A DNA stretch of 64,000 nt from Bacillota bacterium (GCA_023395595.1 JAEWYO010000038.1:9153-73152), one strand, 5' to 3'. Shown: positions 26,049-35,358, counted from the stretch's first letter. Notes: generated by a model not told the origin, from the sequence alone. A program made the numbers and translations.

Positions 26049-26942
26049 TCAGTTGCCTTGCAGGCGTTTCACACGCTGTGCGACGGCTTTCCCAGTTGGC
26101 GTGGTTGCCAATCCGCCGCGCGCGGTTTCGCGATATTCCACGCGAATGTCTTTGCCAACCGCGTACATTGCGGAGACGACCTCGTCAAACGGAATCAGGC
26201 TCGTGATGCCCGCCAGCGCCATATCCGCGCAGAGCATGGCATTCACCGCACCCAGTGCGTTTCGCTTGATGCACGGGCACTCGACCAAGCCAGCAACCGG
26301 GTCGCAGATCAGCCCCATCACGTTTTTCATCGCCATCGCCGCGGCGTCCAGCGCCTGAATCGGGGCTCCTCCGCTGATTTCTACCAATGCCGCCGCCGTC
26401 ATGGACGCGGCAACGCCCGTCTCCGCCTGACAGCCGCCGCCCGCGCCGGAGATCGTTGCGTTTTTCGCGAAGATCAGGCCGATGGCTCCCGCAGTGAAGA
26501 GGCCCTCCACCAATGTCTCATCCGACCAGCCACGCTGGCGTCCGGCTTCGATCAGTGCTCCCGCGAGGATTCCGCTGGCTCCCGCCGTTGGTGCTGCGAC
26601 AATTCGCCCCATGGAGGCATTGACTTCTACCACCGCCATAGACGAAGCAGCGGCGCGACAAGCCGTATAACCTGAAAACGGGTTGTGCTTGCCGTATTTA
26701 AAGAGTTTCATCGCTTCGCCGCCGGAGAGTCCGCTGACAGACTCCACCTTGCCGCTTAATCCGCGCTCCACAGAGGCGCGCATCACATCGAGGTTTTTTT
26801 GCATCTCGGCGATGATGTCTTCGCGCGGTTTGTCGCTGAGCTTCTCTTCTCTGCGAATCATCGCCTCATAGATCGGGATGTCGCTTTCCAGACAATAGCG
26901 GCGCAGGGATTCGCCATTTTCAAATGCATCCGATAACAGCAT
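26049..26942 (-). CDS. sdaAA: L-serine dehydratase, iron-sulfur type, alpha subunit
   Basis: This 297-residue catalytic subunit of [4Fe-4S] L-serine dehydratase deaminates L-serine to pyruvate and ammonia. The cluster cysteines are in GGGCQAETG and in CDPVAGLVECPC. The GGAGGAG site is 6 bases before the ATG. It is encoded 15 bases after sdaAB. Confidence 0.96.
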   Translation of the reverse strand: MLLSDAFENGESLRRYCLESDIPIYEAMIRREEKLSDKPREDIIAEMQKNLDVMRASVERGLSGKVESVSGLSGGEAMKLFKYGKHNPFSGYTACRAAASSMAVVEVNASMGRIVAAPTAGASGILAGALIEAGRQRGWSDETLVEGLFTAGAIGLIFAKNATISGAGGGCQAETGVAASMTAAALVEISGGAPIQALDAAAMAMKNVMGLICDPVAGLVECPCIKRNALGAVNAMLCADMALAGITSLIPFDEVVSAMYAVGKDIRVEYRETARGGLATTPTGKAVAQRVKRLQGN

Positions 26943-26957
26943 GGTTTTTCTCCTCCC

Positions 26958-27620
26958 TTACACCACAAAAAGTTTGTTGATGCCGTCACACAGGCGCAGA
27001 ATCATATTCTGCATGTCCTGTGTCACAGGTTGATCGGTCTCGATGGTCATGTATGCATCCTCGCCTTTTCCATGGCGGAATACGCGCATGAACGCGATAT
27101 TGATGTTGAGCTGCGCCAGCACATGCGAAACCTCTGCAATCACGCCCGGCTGGTCATTGTGCTGAATGATCAGGGTCGGATACTCGCCGGAAAACTCGAC
27201 CGCAAGACCGTTGATTTCCGAGATGCGGATATTGCCGCCGCCAACAGACTGCCCGACCACGTCCGTCACCTGACATTGCGAGCCGGTAATCACGATGCGC
27301 GCTGTATTCGGGTGTTTGGGTGGCTCGTCTGAAAATTCGACCGAGACCAGAACGCCCATCTCTCTGGCGACCGCAAACGCTTCCTTGATGCGCGGATCGT
27401 CCGGGTCCATACCGAGCACGCCCGCAACGAGCGCCTTGTCCGTGCCGTGGCCCTTGCCCGTCTCAGCGAACGAACCGTAGAGCGTAAACGCCGCTTCCGC
27501 TACGTCTTCGCCTGCGATTTTTCGCGCGATATGGGACAGGCGAACCGCCCCCGCCGTGTGCGAGCTGCTTGGTCCCGTCATGCGCGGGCCAATGATATCA
27601 AATACCGAAAAGTCTTCCAT
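26958..27620 (-). CDS. sdaAB: L-serine dehydratase, iron-sulfur type, beta subunit
   Basis: This 220-residue partner of SdaAA starts MEDFSVFDIIGPRMTGPSSSHT, the conserved beta-domain opening, and has a C-terminal ACT domain (residues ~148-220, including NDQPGVIAEVSHVLAQ) that may sense an amino acid. The ATG at 27620 is chosen because TTGGAG lies 9 bases upstream; the TTG at 27635 overlaps that site. Confidence 0.95.
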   Translation of the reverse strand: MEDFSVFDIIGPRMTGPSSSHTAGAVRLSHIARKIAGEDVAEAAFTLYGSFAETGKGHGTDKALVAGVLGMDPDDPRIKEAFAVAREMGVLVSVEFSDEPPKHPNTARIVITGSQCQVTDVVGQSVGGGNIRISEINGLAVEFSGEYPTLIIQHNDQPGVIAEVSHVLAQLNINIAFMRVFRHGKGEDAYMTIETDQPVTQDMQNMILRLCDGINKLFVV

Positions 27621-27676
27621 TTGTATTCGCTCCAAGTATTTTCATGTTTCCGATTCATTGCTTGCTTTGCCGAAAT

Positions 27677-27713
27677 AGAAAGAAACCGACGCATCATACG
27701 TATGACGCGTCGG
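27677..27713 (-). terminator. Terminator of the SRP RNA gene
   Basis: A 13-bp near-perfect hairpin (CCGACGCGTCATA/TATGATGCGTCGG on the minus strand) is followed by TTTCTTTCT, just beyond the RNA 3' end. Confidence 0.85.
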
Positions 27714-27721
27714 TCGATGGA

Positions 27722-27998
27722 ATTGCCGCGCACCCGAACTTTGACAAACACGCCTCCGGGCGACGCTCCGACAGGTTGCTCCTTTCAGGCTGCTCCGCGG
27801 CACATCGCATTTTCCGCTGAATGCTGCTTCCGTCAGGACCTGACATGGTTCACGGCCTGCGATTGCACGGGACCCGACGCTCAACACCCCTTATCGGGAT
27901 CTGACCCCACAGGCGCTTGCCGGGGAACGGGATTTCAGCCCTGCTATAGCGGATTGCAGATATAGGGCACCGCTAACTCCCCGCTTAGCGCGGCAAAC
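27722..27998 (-). ncRNA. ffs: Signal recognition particle RNA, large (Alu-containing) type
   Basis: This ~277-base RNA directs co-translational targeting with Ffh/FtsY. The minus strand carries the conserved helix-8 core GTCAGGTCC-TGAC-GGAAGCAGC that binds Ffh, the 5' Alu segment GCTAAGCGGGGAGTTAGCGG, and complementary ends (GCCGCG/CGCGGC). Its length and order match the Bacillus scRNA rather than E. coli 4.5S. The apical tetraloop is UGAC instead of the common GGAA. Ends are estimated from the closing helix, the promoter and the terminator. Confidence 0.95.
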
Positions 27999-28012
27999 TG
28001 GTTTACTCGATG

Positions 28013-28041
28013 ATTGTACCATATTGCGCCGAGAAAGCCAA
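28013..28041 (-). promoter_or_regulatory. Promoter of the SRP RNA gene
   Basis: TTGGCT, 17 bases, TACAAT on the minus strand, placing initiation about 7 bases downstream, near the RNA 5' end. No other feature is visible in 28042-28081. Confidence 0.7.
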
Positions 28042-28081
28042 ACGAATTTTGAGGCATACGTATGAAAGGATTGCGAACTTC

Positions 28082-29005
28082 TCAGTTAGAATTGGTTGAT
28101 TGTGCGAATTTTTTGAGTGCATAGGCCGCCGCGATGCGAACGCCCTCCCTCTCGTCGACAAGCCACGGTTTGATCAGCGGGATCAAATCGGTTCTGCCTT
28201 GCTTTGCGGCGATCACGCAGGCGTGCTGAATCACACGCCCCTGCTTATTGAGATTCTTGCCGACGATTGCAAGCACGGGTTTGATGCGCCCCGCCAAAAT
28301 CTCCTCCAACTGGAAAGCCTCTGGCATCTCGTCAATCGGCTCGATCCCCGCATTATACGGGCATACCTTCTGGCAGAGTTCACAGCCGAGGATGCAGGTC
28401 ATGGCGTCCATCACCCATTCTTCCATCGGATCGCCACCCATATACGCGCGTGCACATGCTCTAAAATCGTATCCACCTTCGCTGATCGCACCGCTCGGGC
28501 ACACCTTCTCGCAGGCATGGCATGCACTGCATCGCGTCAGAATCGGTTCGCGTTTGGGCGTGTAGACGGGTTCCGGCAGCGCACAAGCCAACACCTGTAC
28601 TGAATACCGCGTGCCAAGCCCAGGGAGCAGCGTCAAGCCGTTTTTGAGCATGACACCCGTGCCATTTCTAGTCAGCAGTTCTCGAATCGGTACTTCCGCA
28701 CACTCCGTGCGCACACCCCCTGCATTCAGTTGCCGCATCACCGCACCAGAGGCATGGTAGGATGCGTTGCTTGCCGGATAGTTGCCGGATACAGGGATTT
28801 CGTCCCGATATGGACGGTAGGGATAGATCAGCGCGAGAATCGCATTTGCCCAGGGATGCACTTGACTCAAATTCGCCGTCAAGTCATATCCCGCGTTATG
28901 CAAAGCGCCGTTTTCTAGACGGCGCTCATAGTGAACAAACTCTTCGGTTGTGAACACGAAGCATGCGGCAAATCCCTGTTCTGCGGCAAGCGCTTCCACG
29001 TCCAT
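28082..29005 (-). CDS. QueG-like double-[4Fe-4S] protein
   Basis: This 307-residue protein is related to epoxyqueuosine reductase QueG. It has a DUF1730-like N-terminal region and two ferredoxin-type CxxCxxxCP sets (CSACHACEKVCPSG and CILGCELCQKVCPYN) near residues 165-230. A short C-terminal helical tail (AKQGRTDLIPLIKPWL) resembles one HEAT repeat. It is shorter than typical QueG (~380 residues), so it may be a paralogue with another redox role. The start at 29005 has GAGG 8 bases upstream; the frame extending to 29047 is rejected. Confidence 0.85.
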   Translation of the reverse strand: MDVEALAAEQGFAACFVFTTEEFVHYERRLENGALHNAGYDLTANLSQVHPWANAILALIYPYRPYRDEIPVSGNYPASNASYHASGAVMRQLNAGGVRTECAEVPIRELLTRNGTGVMLKNGLTLLPGLGTRYSVQVLACALPEPVYTPKREPILTRCSACHACEKVCPSGAISEGGYDFRACARAYMGGDPMEEWVMDAMTCILGCELCQKVCPYNAGIEPIDEMPEAFQLEEILAGRIKPVLAIVGKNLNKQGRVIQHACVIAAKQGRTDLIPLIKPWLVDEREGVRIAAAYALKKFAQSTNSN

Positions 29006-29035
29006 ATGCTCTACCTCACATAAAATGTTTAAGAT

Positions 29036-29044
29036 AGTATAGCA
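29036..29044 (-). promoter_or_regulatory. Extended -10 promoter element ahead of the QueG-like gene
   Basis: TGCTATACT on the minus strand, about 30 bases before the ATG. No good -35 is seen. Confidence 0.4.
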
Positions 29045-29078
29045 CACAAACCATAGGATGGAAATCCATCACTCGCGA

Positions 29079-29711
29079 TTATGCCTTCTGCTGCTGGAGC
29101 ATCTCTTTGGTCTTCATCAGCCGCGTTAGGTTGCCGCGCTCGTTTTCGTCGAGTTTCATCTGGATACGGCGTATGGTCTCCGTAATCTGCGGGATCATGA
29201 CGTACTCCAGCGCGTTGACACGGCGGCGCGTCTTTTCGATTTCATCCGCCAACCGTCCGCAGGCTTTCTCAATCTCCGCGAGCTGCACCAGAAGCGGCAG
29301 CACCTCCGCAAGCAATTGGACCGAAAGATCGAGGTCGGCACTCGTGGTTGCAAAGCCGTATGGATACGTGAATCCTTCCTGTGCGGAAATTTCGATCTTT
29401 GGCACCTGAATAGAGAGCACCTGTTGTACGCCTGCCGTCACCTCGGCGGCTCTGGCTGGATACATCAGCGCTTCTTCAATCTCCGCGCCGCTCATGGAGG
29501 CGCGCGCAAGCACAAAGCTCTTCATCGCGCGGGAGAGTTTTTCTTCCACTTCCGCACGCAGAACCTGATTTTGTCTGGCAAATTCGATGAAGCGGCGGAC
29601 GAGCTCGTCGCGCTTGTCCTTCATCATCTTGTGTCCGCGCACGGCAACCTTTTTGCGTTTTTTGAGGTTGCTGAGTTCCATGCGCGTGGGTTTCACCTGG
29701 ATCGCGGCCAT
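29079..29711 (-). CDS. ntpD: V-type ATPase subunit D
   Basis: Central-shaft subunit (210 residues) of the V1 sector. Two long coiled-coil stretches form the rotor axle; the N-terminus (PTRMELSNLKKR) and the later RRRVNALEYVMIPQ motif are typical. It is the last gene of the operon, 3 bases after ntpB. Confidence 0.96.
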   Translation of the reverse strand: MAAIQVKPTRMELSNLKKRKKVAVRGHKMMKDKRDELVRRFIEFARQNQVLRAEVEEKLSRAMKSFVLARASMSGAEIEEALMYPARAAEVTAGVQQVLSIQVPKIEISAQEGFTYPYGFATTSADLDLSVQLLAEVLPLLVQLAEIEKACGRLADEIEKTRRRVNALEYVMIPQITETIRRIQMKLDENERGNLTRLMKTKEMLQQQKA

Positions 29712-29714
29712 TGG

Positions 29715-31091
29715 CTACGCCTCCTTGGGGTAATACTTCTCGATGTATGCATCCTTAATGCGCTTGAGTTCTGACTTCGGCAGGATGCCGAGCAGCTTCC
29801 AGCCGATGTCCAGCGTTTCCTCGATCGTACGGTTGGCATAATAACCCTGCGACACATACTCCTGCTCAAACGCGTCGGCAAACTTCGCATAGAGTTTGTC
29901 CACGTCACTCAACGCCGCGTCACCGAGGATGACGGCAAGTTCCTTTGCGTCCTTGCCGCGCGAATAGGCCGAGAAGAGCTGGTTCATCGTGTCCGCGTGA
30001 TCCTCGCGCGTTTTACCTTTACCGATGCCCTTGTCCTTGAGGCGCGAAAGCGAAGGAAGCACGTTGATCGGCGGAGTTAAACCTTTGCGATAAAGTTCAC
30101 GCGAGAGGATGATCTGACCTTCCGTAATGTAGCCCGTCAGGTCGGGAATCGGGTGCGTCACGTCGTCTTCCGGCATCGAGAGAATCGGAATCATCGTGAT
30201 AGAACCCGCGTTGCCGCGAATTCTGCCCGCGCGTTCGTACATACTCGCAAGATCAGTATACAGATAACCGGGATAGCCGCGCCTTCCGGGGACTTCTTTT
30301 CTGGCGGCAGAGACTTCACGCAGTGCTTCTGCGTAGTTCGTGATGTCCGTGATGATGACCAGCACGTGCATGCCGAGTTCATATGCCAAATATTCCGCGG
30401 CGGTAATCGCCATACGCGGGGTTGCGATGCGTTCGATAGCAGGGTCGTTGGCGAGGTTGATGAACGTAACCGTCTTCTCGATTGCACCCGTCTTTCGAAA
30501 ATCGTTGATGAAGAAGTCGGATTCTTCAAATGTGATGCCGACGGCGGCAAACACAACGGCGAACTTCTCATCCGAGCCCAGCACGCGTGCCTGACGCGCA
30601 ATCTGCGCGGCGAGGTTTGCATGCGGCAGACCGGAGCCGGAAAACACCGGCAGCTTCTGCCCGCGCACCAGTGTGTTGAGCCCGTCGATTGCGGAGATGC
30701 CCGTTTGAATAAATTCGCTGGGATAATCGCGCGCGGCGGGGTTCATCGGTGTTCCGTTGATGTTCAGGTTTTTTTCGGGAATCAGTGCCGGTCCCTTGTC
30801 GATGGGCTTGCCCATGCCGTCGAAGATTCGGCCAAGCATATCGGGCGCAACGTCCAACTCGATGCTCTTACCCAAAAATCTTGCTTTTGATGTGCTGATC
30901 TGCAAGCCCTGCGAACCTTCAAAGAGCTGCAAGAGCGCTTTGTCGCGGTCGATCTCCAGCACGCGTCCGCGGCGGATGCTGCCGTCCTGTTGTTCAATCT
31001 CGACAAGTTCGTCGTATTTGACCCCGGAAACCTGCTCGACCAGCATCAGCGGGCCAACGACTTCTCGAATGGTCTTGTATTCTTTACGCAT
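29715..31091 (-). CDS. ntpB: V-type ATPase subunit B
   Basis: Non-catalytic nucleotide-binding subunit (458 residues) of the V1 hexamer. It lacks a true Walker A (GSGLPHANLAAQIARQ at the equivalent place), as expected for B subunits, and has PILSMPEDDVTHPIPDLTGYI. Its start overlaps the end of ntpA by 8 bases. Confidence 0.97.
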   Translation of the reverse strand: MRKEYKTIREVVGPLMLVEQVSGVKYDELVEIEQQDGSIRRGRVLEIDRDKALLQLFEGSQGLQISTSKARFLGKSIELDVAPDMLGRIFDGMGKPIDKGPALIPEKNLNINGTPMNPAARDYPSEFIQTGISAIDGLNTLVRGQKLPVFSGSGLPHANLAAQIARQARVLGSDEKFAVVFAAVGITFEESDFFINDFRKTGAIEKTVTFINLANDPAIERIATPRMAITAAEYLAYELGMHVLVIITDITNYAEALREVSAARKEVPGRRGYPGYLYTDLASMYERAGRIRGNAGSITMIPILSMPEDDVTHPIPDLTGYITEGQIILSRELYRKGLTPPINVLPSLSRLKDKGIGKGKTREDHADTMNQLFSAYSRGKDAKELAVILGDAALSDVDKLYAKFADAFEQEYVSQGYYANRTIEETLDIGWKLLGILPKSELKRIKDAYIEKYYPKEA

Positions 31092-32856
31092 GCTGTTCGC
31101 CTCCTTCCGTCAGGGCGCGAATCTGATCGTTCAACTCTCTTAGAATCGCATCAAACTGCGCCTGCACATCGTCCTCCGGCACATATTTGAGACGGCCGAT
31201 CTTTTCTCGCACGGGCAGGCGAACCAGCTTACTAAACGGCGCATCCTCCTGCAAGGCAATCAAACTCTTATCGTAGAACGAGAGAATCGCCTTTAGCAGC
31301 AGATATTGCTTCTTCGGCGAAGAATAGGTGTCAACTTCGTGATACGCGTTTTGATGCAGATAGTCCTCGCGGATGCTGCGCGTGCTCTCTAGCGTCAGTC
31401 GGTCGCGGAAGGAAAGCGCGTCGATACCGACGAGGCGGACGATTTCATCCAGCTCGCTCTCTTCTTGCAGGAGCGCCATGGTCTTCTGCACAAGCGCCGA
31501 CCATTCGGGCGAAACATTCTCATTGAACCAGCCTTCGAGGCGATCCAGATACAGCGAATAGCTCTGCAGCCAGTCGATCGCCGGGAAATGGCGGGCATAG
31601 GCCAGCTTGCTGCTCAGCCCCCAGAACACCTTTACGATGCGGAGCGTCGCCTGCGAGACCGGCTCGGAGATATCGCCGCCCGGAGGGGAAACCGCACCGA
31701 TTGCGGAAACAGCACCTTCGCGCCCGTCACTGCCGAGGGCTTTGACCGAACCCGCGCGCTCATAAAACTCCGCCAAACGGCTGGAAAGATACGCGGGGTA
31801 TCCTTCTTCGCCGGGCATTTCTTCGAGGCGTCCACTCATCTCGCGCAGCGCTTCCGCCCAGCGGGACGTGCTGTCCGCCATGATGGCGACTTTATAGCCC
31901 ATGTCACGGAAATATTCCGCAATCGTGATGCCTGTGTAAATCGAAGCTTCGCGCGCTGCGACCGGCATGTCCGACGTGTTGGCGATCAGCACCGTGCGCT
32001 TCATCAACGATAGTCCCGTGCGCGGGTCTTTCAGCTCCGGAAACTCCATGAGCACGTCGGTCATCTCGTTGCCGCGCTCTCCGCAGCCAACGTAGACGAT
32101 GATGTCCGCATCCGCCCATTTCGCGAGCTGATGCTGTACGACCGTCTTGCCGCTGCCGAACGGGCCGGGAACGGCTGCCGTTCCGCCCTTTGCAACGGGA
32201 AAGAGCGTATCGATGACGCGCTGTCCGGTGATCATCGGCTCGCGCGGAGAGATTTTCTCTGCATAGGGACGGCCTTTGCGAACCGGCCACTTTTGCAGCA
32301 TCGGAACTTCAACAAGCGTGCCATCCGCCTTCTCGATCTTTGCAATCGGGGTGACGATGTTCGCTTCGCCTTCGAATATCCAAACCAGCTTGCCGGAGAG
32401 CATCGGTGGGACCATCACGCGGTGCAGCACCGCCTCGGTTTCCTGTACGGTGCCGAGCACGTCGCCGCCGGTGAGCAGATCGCCAACCTTGGCAACCGGA
32501 GTAAACGCCCAAAGCTTCTCGTGGCTGAGCGAATCGACCATGATACCGCGGGTGATGCGATCCCCTGCCTGTTCGCGAATCAGGTTCAGCGGGCGCTGGA
32601 TACCGTCGTAGATGCTCTCAATCAGCCCCGGCGCAAGTTCAACGGACAGCGGCGCACCCGTCGAAACGACAGGTTCGCCCGGACCGATTCCGCCCGTCTC
32701 CTCATATACCTGAATGGACGCCTGATCGCCGCGCAGCTCAATGACCTCTCCGATCAACTGCTTGTCGGAAACGCGCACAACGTCGTACATCTGCACGTCC
32801 GCCATGCCGCCGGCTACGATGAGTGGTCCCGAGACCTTTATGATCGTTCCTTGCAT
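31084..32856 (-). CDS. ntpA: V-type ATPase catalytic subunit A
   Basis: Catalytic subunit (590 residues). Walker A is GPFGSGKTVVQHQLAKW and Walker B is in the MADSTSRWAEALRE region; the ~90-residue non-homologous insertion typical of A subunits is present before Walker A. ATP hydrolysis or synthesis in the A3B3 head drives rotation of D/F and the K ring. The start at MQGTIIKVSGPLIVA is preceded by AAAGGG; a longer frame to 32889 is rejected. Confidence 0.97.
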   Translation of the reverse strand: MQGTIIKVSGPLIVAGGMADVQMYDVVRVSDKQLIGEVIELRGDQASIQVYEETGGIGPGEPVVSTGAPLSVELAPGLIESIYDGIQRPLNLIREQAGDRITRGIMVDSLSHEKLWAFTPVAKVGDLLTGGDVLGTVQETEAVLHRVMVPPMLSGKLVWIFEGEANIVTPIAKIEKADGTLVEVPMLQKWPVRKGRPYAEKISPREPMITGQRVIDTLFPVAKGGTAAVPGPFGSGKTVVQHQLAKWADADIIVYVGCGERGNEMTDVLMEFPELKDPRTGLSLMKRTVLIANTSDMPVAAREASIYTGITIAEYFRDMGYKVAIMADSTSRWAEALREMSGRLEEMPGEEGYPAYLSSRLAEFYERAGSVKALGSDGREGAVSAIGAVSPPGGDISEPVSQATLRIVKVFWGLSSKLAYARHFPAIDWLQSYSLYLDRLEGWFNENVSPEWSALVQKTMALLQEESELDEIVRLVGIDALSFRDRLTLESTRSIREDYLHQNAYHEVDTYSSPKKQYLLLKAILSFYDKSLIALQEDAPFSKLVRLPVREKIGRLKYVPEDDVQAQFDAILRELNDQIRALTEGGEQHA

Positions 32857-32940
32857 GCTGTTTGCCCTTTCGTACTTATAAAAAGTCATGTACCATTCAT
32901 GCGCTGTGCTTTTTTCAAACCGCAGCGCGTAATTTCTTAC

Positions 32941-33258
32941 TTAATGATTGGAGAGGATGTCCATGCCGACCGCTTTTTCTACGTTCTGCCGGAGCATCTT
33001 CTCGCCGACTCCGCGCGAGCCGCTGTTGTCGGGAATTGGGACAATCGCGGGGTACGGCTGACCTTTAAACTCCTCAATCGTCTCCGCACACGCCGAAAAA
33101 AGTTTCTCGGTCACAAACACGGCGGCATATCCTTCTCTGGCGAGGCAGTGGAGCGTGCGGTTTGCACGCTCTCCCTCGTCTTCAAAAAACACATCCAACC
33201 CAACCGCCTTGAAGAGCAGCACGGAATCACGGTCTCCAATGACACCGATTTTAGCCAT
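32941..33258 (-). CDS. ntpG: V-type ATPase subunit F
   Basis: A 105-residue Rossmann-like stalk subunit (called F or NtpG) that binds subunit D. It starts MAKIGVIGDRDSVLLFKA and contains VFVTEKLFS and PIPDNSGS, all typical. The start overlaps the end of ntpC by 8 bases. Confidence 0.94.
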   Translation of the reverse strand: MAKIGVIGDRDSVLLFKAVGLDVFFEDEGERANRTLHCLAREGYAAVFVTEKLFSACAETIEEFKGQPYPAIVPIPDNSGSRGVGEKMLRQNVEKAVGMDILSNH

Positions 33259-34240
33259 ACAGTTCCCTGAGCCTTTCTGCAATCACCGCGTCGTCCAGAC
33301 CGTTTCGTTTCACAGTCAAAATCAGGCGAACGGCTTTCGCCTCGCGATCCCGCGCAAGATAGTATCCGACTACGGGAAAAATCGTCATGCTCTCGTGCCT
33401 GTGAGAATTCACCAGTGAGAGCAGATAGTCGTCCCGCGTTTTTTCGAGCATTGCGATATTGCCCGTTGCAAGCATTTGATTGAGCCCTTCTTGCAGCGCA
33501 CCTTTGGCGACACTGCCGGAGATCGCTTTGGTTAGCGTCTCTGCGGAGAGCTCGTATGCGTTGATGAGTGAATCCGTCTGTACGCCTGCGCTCGGAAAGA
33601 GCACTTCCTTCAGATCTTCCTTTTGCGCACCCATCGCGCGCATGCGAAGAAAGGTAATAACGTTGTTAAAGTCACAAAGCGCTGCGAAGTACTGCCGGAT
33701 AAACGGCTCCTTCATGCTCTTTGTCGCATGCAAGCAATGCGCGTGATAGCCATAGTCGGCATACACACTCACCATCTGCGGTTCCGCCGCAATCTTGAGC
33801 TTTGCTTCGAGGCGACGCATTGCTTCGCACAGCTCCTCCGGCAGCAGATCGTATTTCATCTCTGAAACCATTGTGCCGAGTTGCTCCCGCGTGAAAAGCC
33901 CGCCTTCGAGCCAGATGATGTCCGGCGTACCAAGCAAGCGCGCTTTGATTAAAACCTTGAGGTTTTGTGCATCTGTTTGCAGCAAAAATAGGTCTGTGAG
34001 TGCGGAATCCGGCGACAGCTCGCGGATTGTTTCCACAGTTTGTCTGCGAACGGACTCAATCATTCGCTCTGTGTCTTCTCCCGTTGCGTCCGGCAAATTG
34101 CCGTACTTCGCGTCGGACAGCATCCGCAGCGCGTCTTCCAGCGATCCTTCGGCCATACGGCGGACGGCATCTTTGCCAAAGAGCGACTTTTCCAGCGCAC
34201 TGATACGTGCGCAGGCGTAGGCGTAGCTAGGCTGTGGCAT
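33251..34240 (-). CDS. ntpC: V-type ATPase subunit C (V0D/AC39 family)
   Basis: This 329-residue funnel-shaped subunit links the central shaft to the K ring. It starts MPQPSYAYACARISALEKSLF and contains the C-subunit pattern LLQTDAQNLKVLIKARL. GGAGGGAG precedes the ATG; the in-frame extension to 34396 is rejected because it overlaps ntpE and has no family similarity. Confidence 0.94.
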   Translation of the reverse strand: MPQPSYAYACARISALEKSLFGKDAVRRMAEGSLEDALRMLSDAKYGNLPDATGEDTERMIESVRRQTVETIRELSPDSALTDLFLLQTDAQNLKVLIKARLLGTPDIIWLEGGLFTREQLGTMVSEMKYDLLPEELCEAMRRLEAKLKIAAEPQMVSVYADYGYHAHCLHATKSMKEPFIRQYFAALCDFNNVITFLRMRAMGAQKEDLKEVLFPSAGVQTDSLINAYELSAETLTKAISGSVAKGALQEGLNQMLATGNIAMLEKTRDDYLLSLVNSHRHESMTIFPVVGYYLARDREAKAVRLILTVKRNGLDDAVIAERLRELYG

Positions 34241-34256
34241 GACTCCCTCCCTCCGC

Positions 34257-34841
34257 TCAGTCGAAGAGCAGCTGATAGACCGCGGTTTCTTCCGCGTCCC
34301 GAACGGTTGCAAGCAGCGAACGGAAGGAACAATCCTTCTCGTATCCGTCGCCGAGCAGGATAAACCCGCCATCGATTGCGGCACAGCCGTTTGCAAGCGT
34401 CAGCTTCTTCTCCGGCATGGCGAGTACCAGCGCGGCAAGCGCTTCGCGATCCCGCTCCGCGGGCAAAACCGTTTCTCCACCCTCCGCCTGAGACGCAAGC
34501 ATGCTTGCGCAGATGCTTTTGCGCTGCTCAAAGCCGAGCGAGAGCATCGCGTCATACGCGCGGGTAAACGCAGAATCGATCACCGCGCGTTTTTTTCGCA
34601 ACGCGTCTTTCTTTGCGTCCAGCTTGGCGCGGGTTTGATAGCCGCTGATGAGGCTCTTGACCGCGTTTTCTTTCTGGCTGGTCAATTCCGTCCTGCGCGC
34701 AGAGACTACCTTGCCGCCTTCGCGTTGGATACCGTCTGCCACCGTTTGTGCTTCCGCAAGAACGGCGCGCGCCTCATCCTGCGCATCAAGAACGATGCGC
34801 TCGGCGAGTTTATTGGTTCCGGAGATGGTTACACTTGCCAT
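34257..34841 (-). CDS. ntpE: V-type ATPase subunit E
   Basis: A 194-residue peripheral-stalk subunit, a long N-terminal coiled coil (~10-100) followed by a globular tail. AAGGAG is 6 bases before the ATG. It pairs with the small G/H-type subunit encoded first in the operon. Confidence 0.92.
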   Translation of the reverse strand: MASVTISGTNKLAERIVLDAQDEARAVLAEAQTVADGIQREGGKVVSARRTELTSQKENAVKSLISGYQTRAKLDAKKDALRKKRAVIDSAFTRAYDAMLSLGFEQRKSICASMLASQAEGGETVLPAERDREALAALVLAMPEKKLTLANGCAAIDGGFILLGDGYEKDCSFRSLLATVRDAEETAVYQLLFD

Positions 34842-34875
34842 TGGCTGCTCCTTATCGTGCAAACGCTGATTCACT

Positions 34876-35358
34876 TTATCCAATCTTCACGCCGTTGACG
34901 AGCAGGAAGGAGATCAGCAGTGCAAGAACCGCGTAGGTTTCGACCATGACGGTCATAAGCATCGCTTTACCAAATTCTTCCGGCTTTTTTGCAACGAGGT
35001 TGATGCCGGCGACGGCAACTTTACCCTGTGCGATTGCGGAAAGCCAGCCGCCAAAAGCCGCGGGGCATGCCGCAAAGAGCAGGTTGAGTCCATTGGTAAT
35101 GGTGACCGCCTGCGCGGCTCCGCCCAGAAGGCCTGCTTTGGTTGCGATGACGAACGCGATGAGAAGGCCATAGATGCCCTGTGTGCCCGGCAAAAGCTGC
35201 AAGAGCAAGCAAGAGCCAAAGCGATCCGGGTCTTCCGAAACAACGCCCGCTGCGGCCTGACCCGCCATGCCGACGCCAACCGCGCTGCCAACACCCGCCA
35301 TTGCTGCGGAGAGAACCGCGGCTGCCGCCGCCAGAACGATGCCCCAATTGATTTCCAT
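34876..35358 (-). CDS. ntpK: V-type ATPase subunit K (proteolipid ring)
   Basis: A 160-residue, four-helix proteolipid built of two tandem hairpins. Residues equivalent to the sodium ligands of Enterococcus hirae NtpK are all present: L56, T59 and Q60 in QLLPGTQGIYG, Q111 in AIAQGKV, and the ion-carrying E140 in VETYAVL. This favours Na+ as coupling ion. Its gene is preceded by an intergenic hairpin, consistent with the high copy number of K in the ring. Confidence 0.96.
   Translation of the reverse strand: MEINWGIVLAAAAAVLSAAMAGVGSAVGVGMAGQAAAGVVSEDPDRFGSCLLLQLLPGTQGIYGLLIAFVIATKAGLLGGAAQAVTITNGLNLLFAACPAAFGGWLSAIAQGKVAVAGINLVAKKPEEFGKAMLMTVMVETYAVLALLISFLLVNGVKIG

Noticed and set aside
27642..27965. 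Short open frames over the SRP RNA
   Set aside because: The sequence is fully explained by the RNA, its promoter and its terminator.
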